Below are positions 52,220-61,888 of a stretch of DNA of 64,000 nt, piece after piece; within the stretch, counting starts at the first letter, position 1; every line of letters starts with the position of its first letter. The notes below the pieces were generated by a model, which saw nothing but the letters and a program-made list of their open reading frames with translations, was not told the DNA's origin and ran no database searches. The position numbers and the translations under genes were made by a program. Source of the stretch: Panacagrimonas sp041603235 (GTDB lineage Bacteria; Pseudomonadota; Gammaproteobacteria; Nevskiales; Nevskiaceae); assembly GCA_041603235.1 (NCBI GenBank), contig JBFIES010000012.1, forward strand, positions 1-64,000, given 5' to 3'.

Positions 52220-55200
52220 ATGCCGCTGCACGCTGCTCTGAGCCACAAGACCGACTACAAGTACGACCGGAGGGTGACGCTGTCACCGCAGATCATTCGC
52301 CTGCGACCCGCGCCGCATTCTCGTACACGCGTGCTGAGTTATGCCCTGCGCGTTGAGCCCACACCCAATTTCATCAACTGGCAGCAGGATGCCTTTGCCA
52401 ACTGGCAGGCGCGCGCGGTTTTTCCTGAACCGGTGGATCACTTCTCGGTGCATGTCGATCTGATTGCCGACATGGCGGTGTACAACCCCTTCGATTTTTT
52501 CATCGAACCCAGCGCAGAGCATTTTCCGTTCAAGTACGACAGCCTGCTGAGTCGGGACCTGGAACCTTACCTGCGCTGCGACCCATTGACGCCGGTGTTC
52601 AAGAAGACCCTCGATGAGATCTCTCTGGCACCGCAACGCACCGTCGATTTCCTGATGGGCCTCAATCAATCCTTGCAGCAGAAGATCAGTTACCTGATTC
52701 GCATGGAGCCGGGTGTGCAGACGCCGGAAGAAACCCTGAGCAAGGCTTCGGGTTCATGCCGCGACTCCGCCTGGCTCATGGTCCAATTGCTGCGCAATCT
52801 GGGGATGGCTGCGCGCTTTGTTTCCGGCTATCTGATTCAGCTCACGCCGGATGTGAAATCACTCGACGGCCCCAGCGGAACGGAATACGACTTCACTGAT
52901 CTTCACGCATGGTGCGAGGTATTCCTGCCCGGCGCCGGCTGGATCGGCTTTGATCCCACGTCCGGACTGATGACAGGCGAAGGACACATTCCCCTGTGCG
53001 CGACACCGGAGCCCTCCAGTGCTGCGCCGATCACCGGTGCGATGAGTTCGGCCAAGGGCGGCAAGATTGAAACCGAGTTTTCGCACGATATGAAGGTGAC
53101 ACGCGTGGAAGAAAGCGCGCGCGTGACCAAACCCTACAGCGAGGCGCAGTGGGAGCAGATTGACGCCCTGGGTTATCGGGTGGATGAGCAGATCAAGGCG
53201 AGTGATATGCGCCTGACCATGGGTGGCGAGCCCACCTTCGTCTCCATTGACGACATGCAAGGAGATGAATGGAACACCGCGGCGCTGGGCCCCATGAAGG
53301 AGGAACTTGCTGACCAGCTGATTCAGCGACTGCGCGATCGCTTTGCTCCTGGCGGACTGATCACTTACGGTCAGGGCAAGTGGTATCCCGGCGAGCCTCT
53401 GCCGCGCTGGGCTGACGCGCTTTACTGGCGCGAAGATGGCGAGCCCGTGGTGAGTCGCGATTTCAATCAAGGCACACGAAAAGCGGATACCGCGTCTGCA
53501 CAGGCATTCATCCGCGCACTCGCAGAACAACTTGGGATCAATCCCGGCTTCGCCATTCCCGGATTCGAAGATGCGTTCTACTCGGTGCACCGCGAGCAGC
53601 GTCTGCCGGACAACCTGACGCCGGAAGCAGGCAAGCTGAATAGCGCCGAAGCACGTGCGCGCATTGCCGCAGCACTATCAGAGGGTCTTGATGAGCCTGT
53701 CGGCTATGTTCTGCCTGCGCAGAAGATGGCCGGAAAGGCGCGTTGGCAATCGGCAGCCTGGACGTTCCGGACCGGGCGCATGTTCCTGATCCCCGGTGAC
53801 TCGCCCATGGGTTTGCGTCTTCCCCTGGATGCCTTGCCCTGGATTCCCAAGGAAGCCTACCCACAAATCATTCCGCTGGATTCCTTCGCCCCGCGCGCCG
53901 CGTTGCCTGCGAAATCGCAATTGCCCGCCGCACCTGCACCGACGGCGACTCAAGGCAGCGCCGACGAAGGCAATCCACGTTCCGCCATTGCGGTTCAGGC
54001 TCGCGAGGGCAGGCTTTGTGTTTTCCTGCCTCCAGTAGAAGACGCGGCAGATTTCCTGGAACTGATCTCCTGCATCGAGCAGGCCGCGAATACGCTGGAT
54101 GTGCCGGTTCGGGTGGAAGGTTATGCGCCGCCGGTCGACTCCCGGATCAACGTGCTTCGGGTAACGCCAGACCCCGGCGTTATCGAGGTCAATATTCATC
54201 CTGCGCATTCCTGGGAGCAACTCCGCGACATCACCATAGGCTTGTATGAGGAAGCGCGGGAGAACCGGCTCGCAACCGAAAAATTCCTGATCGATGGTCG
54301 GGCAACCGGCACCGGTGGCGGCAATCACATCGTCGTCGGCGCCGCCAAACCCGAAGATTCTCCGTTTCTGCGCCGCCCGGACATGTTGGCGAGCATGCTC
54401 CGTTTCTGGCAGAACCATCCTTCACTGAGCTATCTGTTCTCCGGATTGTTTGTGGGAACCACCTCGCAGCATCCACGCCCCGATGAGGGCCGTGACACCG
54501 CGCTGTACGAGCTGGAAATAGCGCTCGCACAGCTGCCGCAGGCCGGGAGCATTCTGGATCAGAATCAGTTTCCGCTTTGGTGGGTGGATCGGCTGTTCCG
54601 CAATCTGCTGATTGATGTGAGCGGCAATACCCATCGCACAGAAATCTCGATCGACAAGCTCTACTCACCCGATGGCCCCACAGGCCGTCTGGGCCTGACC
54701 GAGATTCGCAGCTTTGAAATGCCGCCACACGCACGCATGTCCCTGGTGCAGCAGTTGCTTGTCCGGGCGCTACTGGCCTCGTTCTGGAAGCAGCCTTATG
54801 AGGCGCCATTGATCCGTTGGGGCACGCGTCTTCACGACGAATTCATGCTGCCGCATTTTGTCTGGAAAGATTTTCTTGATGTGCTGGGCCAACTGCGGGG
54901 CTGGGGCTTTGGTTTTGAGGCGGCATGGTTTGATCCGCATTTCGAGTTTCGCTTTCCCAAGCATGGCGCGATCAATCACGAGGGCATCGAAATTGAGTTG
55001 CGCCATGCACTGGAGCCCTGGCCGGTTCTCGGTGAGGAGTCTGCAGGAGGGGGTACCACGCGCTTTGTAGACTCAAGTCTGGAACGCATGCAGATCAAGA
55101 CGCGGGGGCTGATTCCAGGCCGTCACTTTGTCACCGTCGCAGGGCGCCGCCTGCCATTGCGGGCGACCGGGGTGCGGGACGAATTTGTCTGCGGCTTGAG

Positions 55201-55501
55201 ATACCGCGCCTGGAAACCGGTGTCTGCATTGCATCCGACGATTGATGTGCATAGCCCGCTGGGTTTTGATTTATACGATGCCCAGTACCAGCGCGCCGTC
55301 GCTGGTTGCGTGTATCACGTGATGCATCCGGCGGGTCGTAACTATGAGACTTATCCGGTCAACAGTTACGAAGCCGAGGCGCGCCGCCTTTCGCGGTTCG
55401 AGGCCAATGGCCACTCCACGGACACTTACGTGCCGAAGCAGGAAGTACCGAATCCGGACTTCCCCTGCACGCTCGATCTACGCAGACCCAGCGGCATGTA
55501 A
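52220..55501 (+). CDS. Transglutaminase-like protein with DUF2126 domain
   Basis: A 1093-residue protein. A transglutaminase N-terminal beta domain (residues 1 to about 110) is followed by a transglutaminase core with a complete triad: Cys180 (GSCRDSAW), His229 (DLHAWCEVF) and Asp245 (GFDPTSGL). DUF2126 fills the rest from about residue 310. Length and order match the family norm. In many genomes it sits with a circularly permuted ATP-grasp protein and an alpha-E protein, suggested to form a peptide-modifying or amide-bond system; those partners are not adjacent here. No signal peptide is seen, so it is probably cytoplasmic. Confidence 0.92.
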   Translation: MPLHAALSHKTDYKYDRRVTLSPQIIRLRPAPHSRTRVLSYALRVEPTPNFINWQQDAFANWQARAVFPEPVDHFSVHVDLIADMAVYNPFDFFIEPSAEHFPFKYDSLLSRDLEPYLRCDPLTPVFKKTLDEISLAPQRTVDFLMGLNQSLQQKISYLIRMEPGVQTPEETLSKASGSCRDSAWLMVQLLRNLGMAARFVSGYLIQLTPDVKSLDGPSGTEYDFTDLHAWCEVFLPGAGWIGFDPTSGLMTGEGHIPLCATPEPSSAAPITGAMSSAKGGKIETEFSHDMKVTRVEESARVTKPYSEAQWEQIDALGYRVDEQIKASDMRLTMGGEPTFVSIDDMQGDEWNTAALGPMKEELADQLIQRLRDRFAPGGLITYGQGKWYPGEPLPRWADALYWREDGEPVVSRDFNQGTRKADTASAQAFIRALAEQLGINPGFAIPGFEDAFYSVHREQRLPDNLTPEAGKLNSAEARARIAAALSEGLDEPVGYVLPAQKMAGKARWQSAAWTFRTGRMFLIPGDSPMGLRLPLDALPWIPKEAYPQIIPLDSFAPRAALPAKSQLPAAPAPTATQGSADEGNPRSAIAVQAREGRLCVFLPPVEDAADFLELISCIEQAANTLDVPVRVEGYAPPVDSRINVLRVTPDPGVIEVNIHPAHSWEQLRDITIGLYEEARENRLATEKFLIDGRATGTGGGNHIVVGAAKPEDSPFLRRPDMLASMLRFWQNHPSLSYLFSGLFVGTTSQHPRPDEGRDTALYELEIALAQLPQAGSILDQNQFPLWWVDRLFRNLLIDVSGNTHRTEISIDKLYSPDGPTGRLGLTEIRSFEMPPHARMSLVQQLLVRALLASFWKQPYEAPLIRWGTRLHDEFMLPHFVWKDFLDVLGQLRGWGFGFEAAWFDPHFEFRFPKHGAINHEGIEIELRHALEPWPVLGEESAGGGTTRFVDSSLERMQIKTRGLIPGRHFVTVAGRRLPLRATGVRDEFVCGLRYRAWKPVSALHPTIDVHSPLGFDLYDAQYQRAVAGCVYHVMHPAGRNYETYPVNSYEAEARRLSRFEANGHSTDTYVPKQEVPNPDFPCTLDLRRPSGM

Positions 55502-55548
55502 GCTTGCTGTGATTCAAGGGCGCGGTCCTGACCGCGCCCTTTGCAAGC
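55502..55548. terminator. Bidirectional terminator between the DUF2126 gene and nuoN
   Basis: An 11-bp perfect stem AAGGGCGCGGT-CCTG-ACCGCGCCCTT (55516-55541), enclosed by a second helix GCTTGC (55502-55507) / GCAAGC (55543-55548). It fills the 57-nt gap between two converging genes and can terminate both transcripts. Confidence 0.85.
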
Positions 55549-55558
55549 CAGTCGCTTT

Positions 55559-57049
55559 TTAGTTAGCGGTCAGTGGTGCGAGCGCAATGATGTCCAGGAA
55601 GGGCTGCGGATATAGACCGAGCACAAAGCTGGCGAGCGTGACTGCCAACACGACGGCACCGCCAGTCTGCAAGCCCCAGTTTCTGGGCGCTTCAAAGCGT
55701 TCCTGACTGTCGCGGTCCATGAACATGATGATCATGAGCCTGAGGTAGTAGAACAGACCAATCGCGCTACCGAGCACCACACCGCCCAGCAACCACCATT
55801 GCTGCGCATCGACACCGGCCATGATGACGTAGAACTTGCCGATGAATCCTGCGGTGGCCGGAATGCCTGCCAGCGACAGCAGCATCGCGGTAAGAATGGA
55901 GCTGATGTAGGGGCGACGCCAGAACAGGCCACGGTAATCCTCAAGCTGGTCAGCATCACCTTCGTTGTTGAAGGGGCTGGACAGCAGGGTCACAACGCCG
56001 AGAACACCGAGTGTTGTCACCACGTAGGTCAGGATGTAGACGCCCACGGCCTCAACGGCGAACTCGCCGGAGGAAATAAGCGCCACCAAGCAGTAGCCAA
56101 AGTGTGCGATGGAGGAATACGCCAGCATTCGCTTGACGTTGTCCTGCAGCAGAGCCAGCACATTGCCCACGATCATGGACAGGATGGCCAGGACGGTCAG
56201 CACATTGAGCAGGTTCGCACTCTCATAGACCTGGGCCTCGATGAAGTATCGAAGCAGTACGGCAAACACGGCTGTCTTGCTCGCAGTGGCCAGGAACGAG
56301 GTGACCGGCGCGGGCGCTGCTTCATATACGTCCGGTGTCCACAGGTGGAAAGGAACCACGGACAGCTTGAAGCCGATGGCGACCAGGATCATCGCGCTCC
56401 CCAGACCAACGATGCCGTCGAGTGATTCAGCCTGTACGAAATACTGACCGATCTTGTCGAAGCTCATGTCTCCGACCTGAGCGTAGACCAATGCCATGCC
56501 GAACAGCAGGAACGCGGATGCAGCGGCGGACAGGATCAGGTACTTGAGGCCGCCTTCGAGTGCGCCACGCGATTGCGTCGGGTAGGCAATCATCGCGTAA
56601 AGCGGGATGGACAGCAGTTCCAGGCCGATGAAGAAGGAGGCGAAGTGGCAGCTCGACACCAGCACCATGCCGCCCAGGGCCGCGAGCGCCAGAAGAAGAT
56701 ACATCTCTTCCTTGTTGCCCTTGTAGCCTTCCAGATAGCCATGCGACAAGGTGGCGCAAGCTAAGGTACAGACACTGATAATGCCGCAGTAGAACAGTGC
56801 GTAGTTGTCGATGCGCAACAGGGGTGTGACCTGGATCGGCAAGATTTTGGGCACGACTTCCGGGGCCAGCGCGGGGCCGAAGAACAAGATCGCCACGGAA
56901 ACCCAGGCCAGGTTTCCAAAGAAGATCCCGACGGTCGGATTCCAGAAATGGTGACGCTTGATGGCGATCGCCAGCATCACCGCAATGACCGCAATGCTGG
57001 TGAAAAGGATGGGCGACAGGGCGGCCCAGTGGTGCCAGGTCATGCTCAT
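55559..57049 (-). CDS. nuoN: NADH-quinone oxidoreductase subunit N
   Basis: A 496-residue antiporter-like membrane subunit of complex I with about 14 hydrophobic helices. The proton-channel signature includes LGLELLSIPLYAMIAY-type sequence around residue 140 and KRMLAYSSIAHFGYCLV near residue 310. It is the last gene of the nuo operon and overlaps nuoM by 4 nt (ATGA). A strong terminator follows. Confidence 0.97.
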   Translation of the reverse strand: MSMTWHHWAALSPILFTSIAVIAVMLAIAIKRHHFWNPTVGIFFGNLAWVSVAILFFGPALAPEVVPKILPIQVTPLLRIDNYALFYCGIISVCTLACATLSHGYLEGYKGNKEEMYLLLALAALGGMVLVSSCHFASFFIGLELLSIPLYAMIAYPTQSRGALEGGLKYLILSAAASAFLLFGMALVYAQVGDMSFDKIGQYFVQAESLDGIVGLGSAMILVAIGFKLSVVPFHLWTPDVYEAAPAPVTSFLATASKTAVFAVLLRYFIEAQVYESANLLNVLTVLAILSMIVGNVLALLQDNVKRMLAYSSIAHFGYCLVALISSGEFAVEAVGVYILTYVVTTLGVLGVVTLLSSPFNNEGDADQLEDYRGLFWRRPYISSILTAMLLSLAGIPATAGFIGKFYVIMAGVDAQQWWLLGGVVLGSAIGLFYYLRLMIIMFMDRDSQERFEAPRNWGLQTGGAVVLAVTLASFVLGLYPQPFLDIIALAPLTAN

Positions 57050-58611
57050 GGCGTCACTCCATTGCTGGCAGCTGCAGTGAGCGCTTCAACAGGTTGCGCG
57101 GTGGCATAGATTGCGGCGACATGCTGCATGGAGGCGGCCGAGGTATCGAGGAATGACTGTGGATACAAACCGATCCACAACATGATGATCATCAGCGTGC
57201 CCAGCATGACGAGTTCGCGTTTTGAGAGATCTTCCAGATGTTCCGGGAGTTCGTCTGTCTGGCTGGGGCCATGGAATGCCCGCTGAATCAGCATCAGGGA
57301 GTACACAGCTGCAATGATCAGGCCCGTAGACGCGAAGATGGTGACGATGGGATCAATATTCCAGGAGCCGACCAGGATCAGGAACTCGCCGACGAAATTG
57401 CCCAGGCCCGGAAGACCAAGAGAGGCCGCCACAAAGAACAGCATGATCGGTGGCAGATAGGGGAAGCGCGACCACAAGCCGCCCATCTTTCTCAGGTCTC
57501 GGGTGTGCATGCGCTCATAGATCTCACCGCAGAGGATGAACAGGGCGCCAGCGGAAATTCCGTGCGCCAGCATCTGGATGACAACGCCCTGCAAGGCGAT
57601 CTCGGTTCCTGCATAAATCCCGATGAGCACGAATCCCATGTGCGAGATCGAGGAGTAGGCAACCAGCCGTTTCACATCGGTTTGTGCAAATACCAGGATG
57701 CCTGCGTAAATAATGCCGGCAACACCCAGCCACATGGCGATCGGCGCGAACTCCGCCGAAGCATTGGGGAAAATCGGAATGGCAAAGCGCAGCATGCCGT
57801 AAGCCGCAGTCTTGAGCAGAATTCCGGCGAGGTCGACCGAGCCTGCTGTCGGCGCCTGTGAGTGGGCGTCTGGCAACCAGCTATGCAGCGGTACTGCAGG
57901 TGTCTTTACCGCGAAGGCAAAGAAGAATCCGAGCATGAGAATGTATTCAACATTCGCACTCATCTCCGTCTTGAGCAGGTCTTCGTAATTGAAGGTGATG
58001 ACGCCGGTGCCCTGATAATTGACGAATACCAATCCCAGGATGGCGAGCAACATCACCAGACCCGAAGCCTGCGTGAAGAGGAAGAACTTGGTAGCCGCGT
58101 ACACCTTGCCCTTTCCGCCTGGGGTGTCATGCCCCCACAGTGCGATCAGGAAGTACATCGGAACCAGCATCATCTCCCAGAGGAAGAAGAACAGGAACAG
58201 ATCGAGCGTGAGGAACACGCCCACCACGCCACCCAGATTCCACAGCAGATTGAGGTGGAAGAATCCGACGTTGCGATCAATTTCCCGCCAGGAGCAGATG
58301 ATGGCCATCACGCCCAGCAGGTTGGTAAGCAGAATCAGCAGGATGGAAAGACCATCCAGTGCGAAGTGGAACGAGATACCCAATCTCGGAATCCACGGCG
58401 CCTGATACTCGATCACCCACGTCGGGGCTTCGCCAACCAGCGACGGCAGGCTGTAGTCGTAGCTCAGCCAGAGATAGATGGAGATGCCGCTGGCGATCAG
58501 CATGCCGGCCAGCGCAATCCATCGCGGGTACTTGGTGCCGAAGCGAAGTTCAGCCTGCCAGCTCAGCAGGCCGGCAATGAAGGGGATGAGGATGAGCCAG
58601 ACAAGGACCAT
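57046..58611 (-). CDS. nuoM: NADH-quinone oxidoreductase subunit M
   Basis: A 521-residue antiporter-like membrane subunit of complex I. The conserved channel Glu lies in FFLWEMMLVPMYFLIALWG, and the discontinuous-helix region includes VKTPAVPLHSWLPDAHSQAP and KRLVAYSSISHMGFVL. It starts 7 nt after the nuoL stop. Confidence 0.97.
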   Translation of the reverse strand: MVLVWLILIPFIAGLLSWQAELRFGTKYPRWIALAGMLIASGISIYLWLSYDYSLPSLVGEAPTWVIEYQAPWIPRLGISFHFALDGLSILLILLTNLLGVMAIICSWREIDRNVGFFHLNLLWNLGGVVGVFLTLDLFLFFFLWEMMLVPMYFLIALWGHDTPGGKGKVYAATKFFLFTQASGLVMLLAILGLVFVNYQGTGVITFNYEDLLKTEMSANVEYILMLGFFFAFAVKTPAVPLHSWLPDAHSQAPTAGSVDLAGILLKTAAYGMLRFAIPIFPNASAEFAPIAMWLGVAGIIYAGILVFAQTDVKRLVAYSSISHMGFVLIGIYAGTEIALQGVVIQMLAHGISAGALFILCGEIYERMHTRDLRKMGGLWSRFPYLPPIMLFFVAASLGLPGLGNFVGEFLILVGSWNIDPIVTIFASTGLIIAAVYSLMLIQRAFHGPSQTDELPEHLEDLSKRELVMLGTLMIIMLWIGLYPQSFLDTSAASMQHVAAIYATAQPVEALTAAASNGVTP

Positions 58612-58618
58612 GGCGGCG

Positions 58619-60466
58619 TCAGATTAGAACTACGGCGGCAACGACAAAGACAGCCCCGGCACCCAATGCAGCGGCATACCAGCGCACCATGCCGTTCTGG
58701 CTTTGTGCAAACCAGCCATTGAGAATGCGGAACGTCTCGGGAATCAGGCCAATGGCCTGATCAAAGATATCTTTGGCGTTGATGCGAACGAACGCCAGAT
58801 AGGGTTTGACGAAGAGCTTGTCGTAGAGCCAGTCAAATCCGAAGGCCTCACGCCACCAGACCAGAATGGGGTTGCCCGATTGCTGGAGCGCAATGGCGCG
58901 CTGGTGCGAGCGTCCGAATATGAGCCAGGCGAGCAAGACGCCAGCCAGTGACACACCGACAGAGAGATATCCCACCATGGAATGCTTCTGCATCAGTTCG
59001 GCACTGAATTCCTGGGCGGGCAGTACCTGATCCAGTGGCAGATGGATATAGCCGCCTAGCAGTGCGGCAACAGCCAGTACAGCCAGCGGCAAATGGTGCG
59101 AGAACAATCCCTTTGGCTTTTCGACGCCGTGGTGATTCGCCGGCCCGAAGAAGGTGATGAAGATCATTCGGAAGGTGTACAGCCCGGTCATGAAAGCGCC
59201 GAACAAACCCAGATAGAAGAGATGATGGTTTCCGCTGGCATATGCCTCGAACAGGATCTCGTCCTTGGAGAAATATCCCGAGGTAAATGGTGCGGCGATC
59301 AGGGCCAGGGAGCCGATCAGGAAGACAGCGAAGGTAAACGGAATCTCTTTCCACAACCTGCCCATCTTGAACATGTTCTGCTCATGATGGACGGCGAGAA
59401 TTACCGAGCCTGCTGCGAGGAACAGCAGCGCCTTGAAGAAGGCGTGGGTCATCAGGTGGAAAACCGCCATCTGATAGGCGCCGGCACCGAGCGCCATGAA
59501 CATGTAACCGATCTGCGACATGGTGGAATAAGCCAGCACCCGCTTGATGTCGCTCTGCATCAGCGCAATGAAACCAGCCATGACGGCGGTCAGACCACCG
59601 ACCCAGCCCACGGCTTCCAAGCCGATGGGGGACAGCTCAAAGAGCGGATGGGTACGCGCGATCAGATACACGCCCGCCGTAACCATCGTCGCGGCATGAA
59701 TCAGTGCCGAAACCGGTGTTGGACCGACCATCGCGTCGGGCAGCCATGTTTGCAGCGGCAACTGCGCTGATTTACCCACCGCACCGCCCAACAACATCAT
59801 CACGGCGAAAGTGCAGATCAGCGGGCCGTCTTTCCACTCAACCGATGCTTGGCTCAGCATGTCCTGGATGTTCAAGGTGCCGAACTGATGGAACAGGATG
59901 AACAGGCCGATGGCCATGAAAGTGTCGCCAACGCGCGTGATGACGAAAGCCTTGCGAGCGCAGTATCCGTTCTGCGCGTCCTTGTACCAGAAGCCAATGA
60001 GCAGGTACGAGGCCAGGCCAACACCCTCCCAACCAAAGTAGAGGAAGAGCAGGTTGTCGCCGAGGACCAGGAACAACATGGAGGCGACAAACAGATTCAT
60101 GTACGACAGGAAGCGATCGTAGCTGTCATCACCTCGCATGTACCAGGAGGCGAACAGGTGAATAAAGAAGCCAACACCGGTAATGACGTTGAGCATCACC
60201 AAAGATAAACCGTCCAGTCGCAGGGCGAAGTCGACGCTCAGGTTTCCGGTCTGCAACCACTGCCAGAGGTGCTGGGTATACGCGCCGCCTTCAGACTGCG
60301 ATTGCAGGAAGGTGACGGAGCACGCGATCGCCACCAGAAAGGCTGCACCAACAGAGCCAACGCCGATGATGGCGGCCGGCGTATCCGCCAGTTTCCCGCG
60401 GGCGAAAGCCAGGGTTGTGAAACCCAGCAGGGGGAATACAAACGTGAGGTAGAGGTAATCCAGCAT
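58619..60466 (-). CDS. nuoL: NADH-quinone oxidoreductase subunit L
   Basis: A 615-residue distal antiporter-like subunit of complex I. Characteristic segments are LFLYFGWEGVGLASYLLIGF, LPLQTWLPDAMVGPTPVSAL and KRVLAYSTMSQIGYMF. The C-terminal part contains the long lateral helix region typical of NuoL. Its ATG shares one base with the nuoK stop (TGATG). Confidence 0.97.
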   Translation of the reverse strand: MLDYLYLTFVFPLLGFTTLAFARGKLADTPAAIIGVGSVGAAFLVAIACSVTFLQSQSEGGAYTQHLWQWLQTGNLSVDFALRLDGLSLVMLNVITGVGFFIHLFASWYMRGDDSYDRFLSYMNLFVASMLFLVLGDNLLFLYFGWEGVGLASYLLIGFWYKDAQNGYCARKAFVITRVGDTFMAIGLFILFHQFGTLNIQDMLSQASVEWKDGPLICTFAVMMLLGGAVGKSAQLPLQTWLPDAMVGPTPVSALIHAATMVTAGVYLIARTHPLFELSPIGLEAVGWVGGLTAVMAGFIALMQSDIKRVLAYSTMSQIGYMFMALGAGAYQMAVFHLMTHAFFKALLFLAAGSVILAVHHEQNMFKMGRLWKEIPFTFAVFLIGSLALIAAPFTSGYFSKDEILFEAYASGNHHLFYLGLFGAFMTGLYTFRMIFITFFGPANHHGVEKPKGLFSHHLPLAVLAVAALLGGYIHLPLDQVLPAQEFSAELMQKHSMVGYLSVGVSLAGVLLAWLIFGRSHQRAIALQQSGNPILVWWREAFGFDWLYDKLFVKPYLAFVRINAKDIFDQAIGLIPETFRILNGWFAQSQNGMVRWYAAALGAGAVFVVAAVVLI

Positions 60467-60783
60467 CAGCCTTTCATCTCCGATGCGGCATCAACATCAA
60501 GCGAGCCGAATCTGCGGTAGAGCTGCAACAGAAGGGCAAGCCCGACACAGGCTTCACACGCCGCCAACGTCAGGATCATCAAGAACATGATCTGGCCGTC
60601 GGCCTGCTGCCATCGGCTGCCCGCGACCACAAATGCAACTGCTGCGGAGTTCATCATCACTTCCAGCGACATCAGCATGAACAGCACATTTCGACGCACA
60701 AGCAAACCCAGCAGCCCCAGCGTGAACAACACGCCGGCCAGTGCGAGGCCATGCTCCATCGGTATGCCGCTTAGGTCTGTCAT
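60466..60783 (-). CDS. nuoK: NADH-quinone oxidoreductase subunit K
   Basis: A 105-residue small membrane subunit of complex I with three helices. LFMLMSLEVMMNSAAVAFVV carries the conserved membrane glutamate, and LTLAACEACVGLALLLQLYR the second. The ATG at 60783 is preferred over a TTG two codons upstream. The product is slightly longer at the N-terminus than E. coli NuoK (100). Confidence 0.96.
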   Translation of the reverse strand: MTDLSGIPMEHGLALAGVLFTLGLLGLLVRRNVLFMLMSLEVMMNSAAVAFVVAGSRWQQADGQIMFLMILTLAACEACVGLALLLQLYRRFGSLDVDAASEMKG

Positions 60784-60839
60784 CCCCAATTTCTCACATC
60801 AGATTCTGTCGTGTCGTGACTTGATAACTGCGTACGCAT

Positions 60840-61340
60840 CTAGTCTTGTGTGACTTCGTGTTTGCCCAGGTGATAGGCGGCAACCAGGCCTGCGGTGAGC
60901 ATCATGGATGCCAGTTCCACCGCGAGCAGATATGGGCCGTAAAGCTGTATGCCCACTTCCTTGGCGCCCACTTCCTCCAGTGCTGCCGGTGTCTGCTCTC
61001 CGCTCAGCATCAGGTGCAGAATCGGAAACAGAAGCAGCGAACACAGAATGCCGGGGCCAATCCATACCGAGGGCTTGAGCCATTCCTGTTCTTTCCGTGT
61101 GACTGCCTCTCCCAGATTGAGCATCATCACAACGAAGACGAACAGAACCAGAATTGCCCCCGCGTAGACAATAATTTCCAGCATGGCTGCAAACGGCGCG
61201 CCCAAGGTGAAAAACACCGTGGCTATTGCGAGCAAGGACGTCACCAGAAACATCAGTGCGTGAACCGGGTTGGGGTTCACGATCACCAGAATGGTGGCGA
61301 TGATGGCGACGAAGCCTGCGAGGTAGAAAGTAAATTCCAT
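60840..61340 (-). CDS. nuoJ: NADH-quinone oxidoreductase subunit J
   Basis: A 166-residue membrane subunit of complex I with five helices. The motif IVYAGAILVLFVFVVMMLNL contains the pi-bulge helix typical of NuoJ. The gene starts 4 nt after the nuoI stop. A 56-nt gap precedes nuoK, the only sizeable gap in this part of the operon; I see no hairpin in it. Confidence 0.96.
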   Translation of the reverse strand: MEFTFYLAGFVAIIATILVIVNPNPVHALMFLVTSLLAIATVFFTLGAPFAAMLEIIVYAGAILVLFVFVVMMLNLGEAVTRKEQEWLKPSVWIGPGILCSLLLFPILHLMLSGEQTPAALEEVGAKEVGIQLYGPYLLAVELASMMLTAGLVAAYHLGKHEVTQD

Positions 61341-61344
61341 GGCG

Positions 61345-61887
61345 TCAGGGCATCAGGCTCTTCACGTCGATGGGCTTGGCCTCGTTCAGGGCCTCACCCT
61401 TGCCCTTGTCCTTGATGGCAAGGCCGGCGACGCGGTAGAAGTTGTAGTCAGGATATTTGCCCGGCCCGCTGATGGTCAGGTGCTCCTTCTCATAAACGAG
61501 ATTCTGGCGATCGTACTCACACATTTCAAAGTCAGGTGTGAGCTGAATGGCCGTCGTCGGGCAGGCTTCTTCGCACAGACCACAGAAGATGCAGCGGGAA
61601 AAGTTGATGCGGAAAAACTCGGGATACCAGCGCCCGTCTTCCTTCTCTGCCTTCTGCAGTGAGATACATCCGACCGGGCAGGCAACCGCGCACAGATTGC
61701 AGGCCACGCAGCGTTCTTCGCCATCTGGATCGCGCGTGAGCACGATGCGGCCACGGTAGCGTGGTGGCAGATAAGGCTGGACTTCCGGATAGGAGATGGT
61801 GTCGCGCTTGCGGAAGCTGTGCATGAAGATCATGCCAATGCTCCGGAACTGCGTTCCGATTCCTTTCATGACGCTTGAAAAGCTCAC
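61345..61887 (-). CDS. nuoI: NADH-quinone oxidoreductase subunit I
   Basis: A 180-residue ferredoxin-type subunit of complex I. Two [4Fe-4S] motifs are complete: CVACNLCAVACPVGC and CIFCGLCEEACP. The GTG start at 61887 is fixed by a GGAGGAG site seven bases upstream and gives exactly the E. coli length; a TTG ten codons earlier is less likely. It begins 1 nt after the nuoH stop. Confidence 0.97.
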   Translation of the reverse strand: MSFSSVMKGIGTQFRSIGMIFMHSFRKRDTISYPEVQPYLPPRYRGRIVLTRDPDGEERCVACNLCAVACPVGCISLQKAEKEDGRWYPEFFRINFSRCIFCGLCEEACPTTAIQLTPDFEMCEYDRQNLVYEKEHLTISGPGKYPDYNFYRVAGLAIKDKGKGEALNEAKPIDVKSLMP

Positions 61888-61888
61888 G

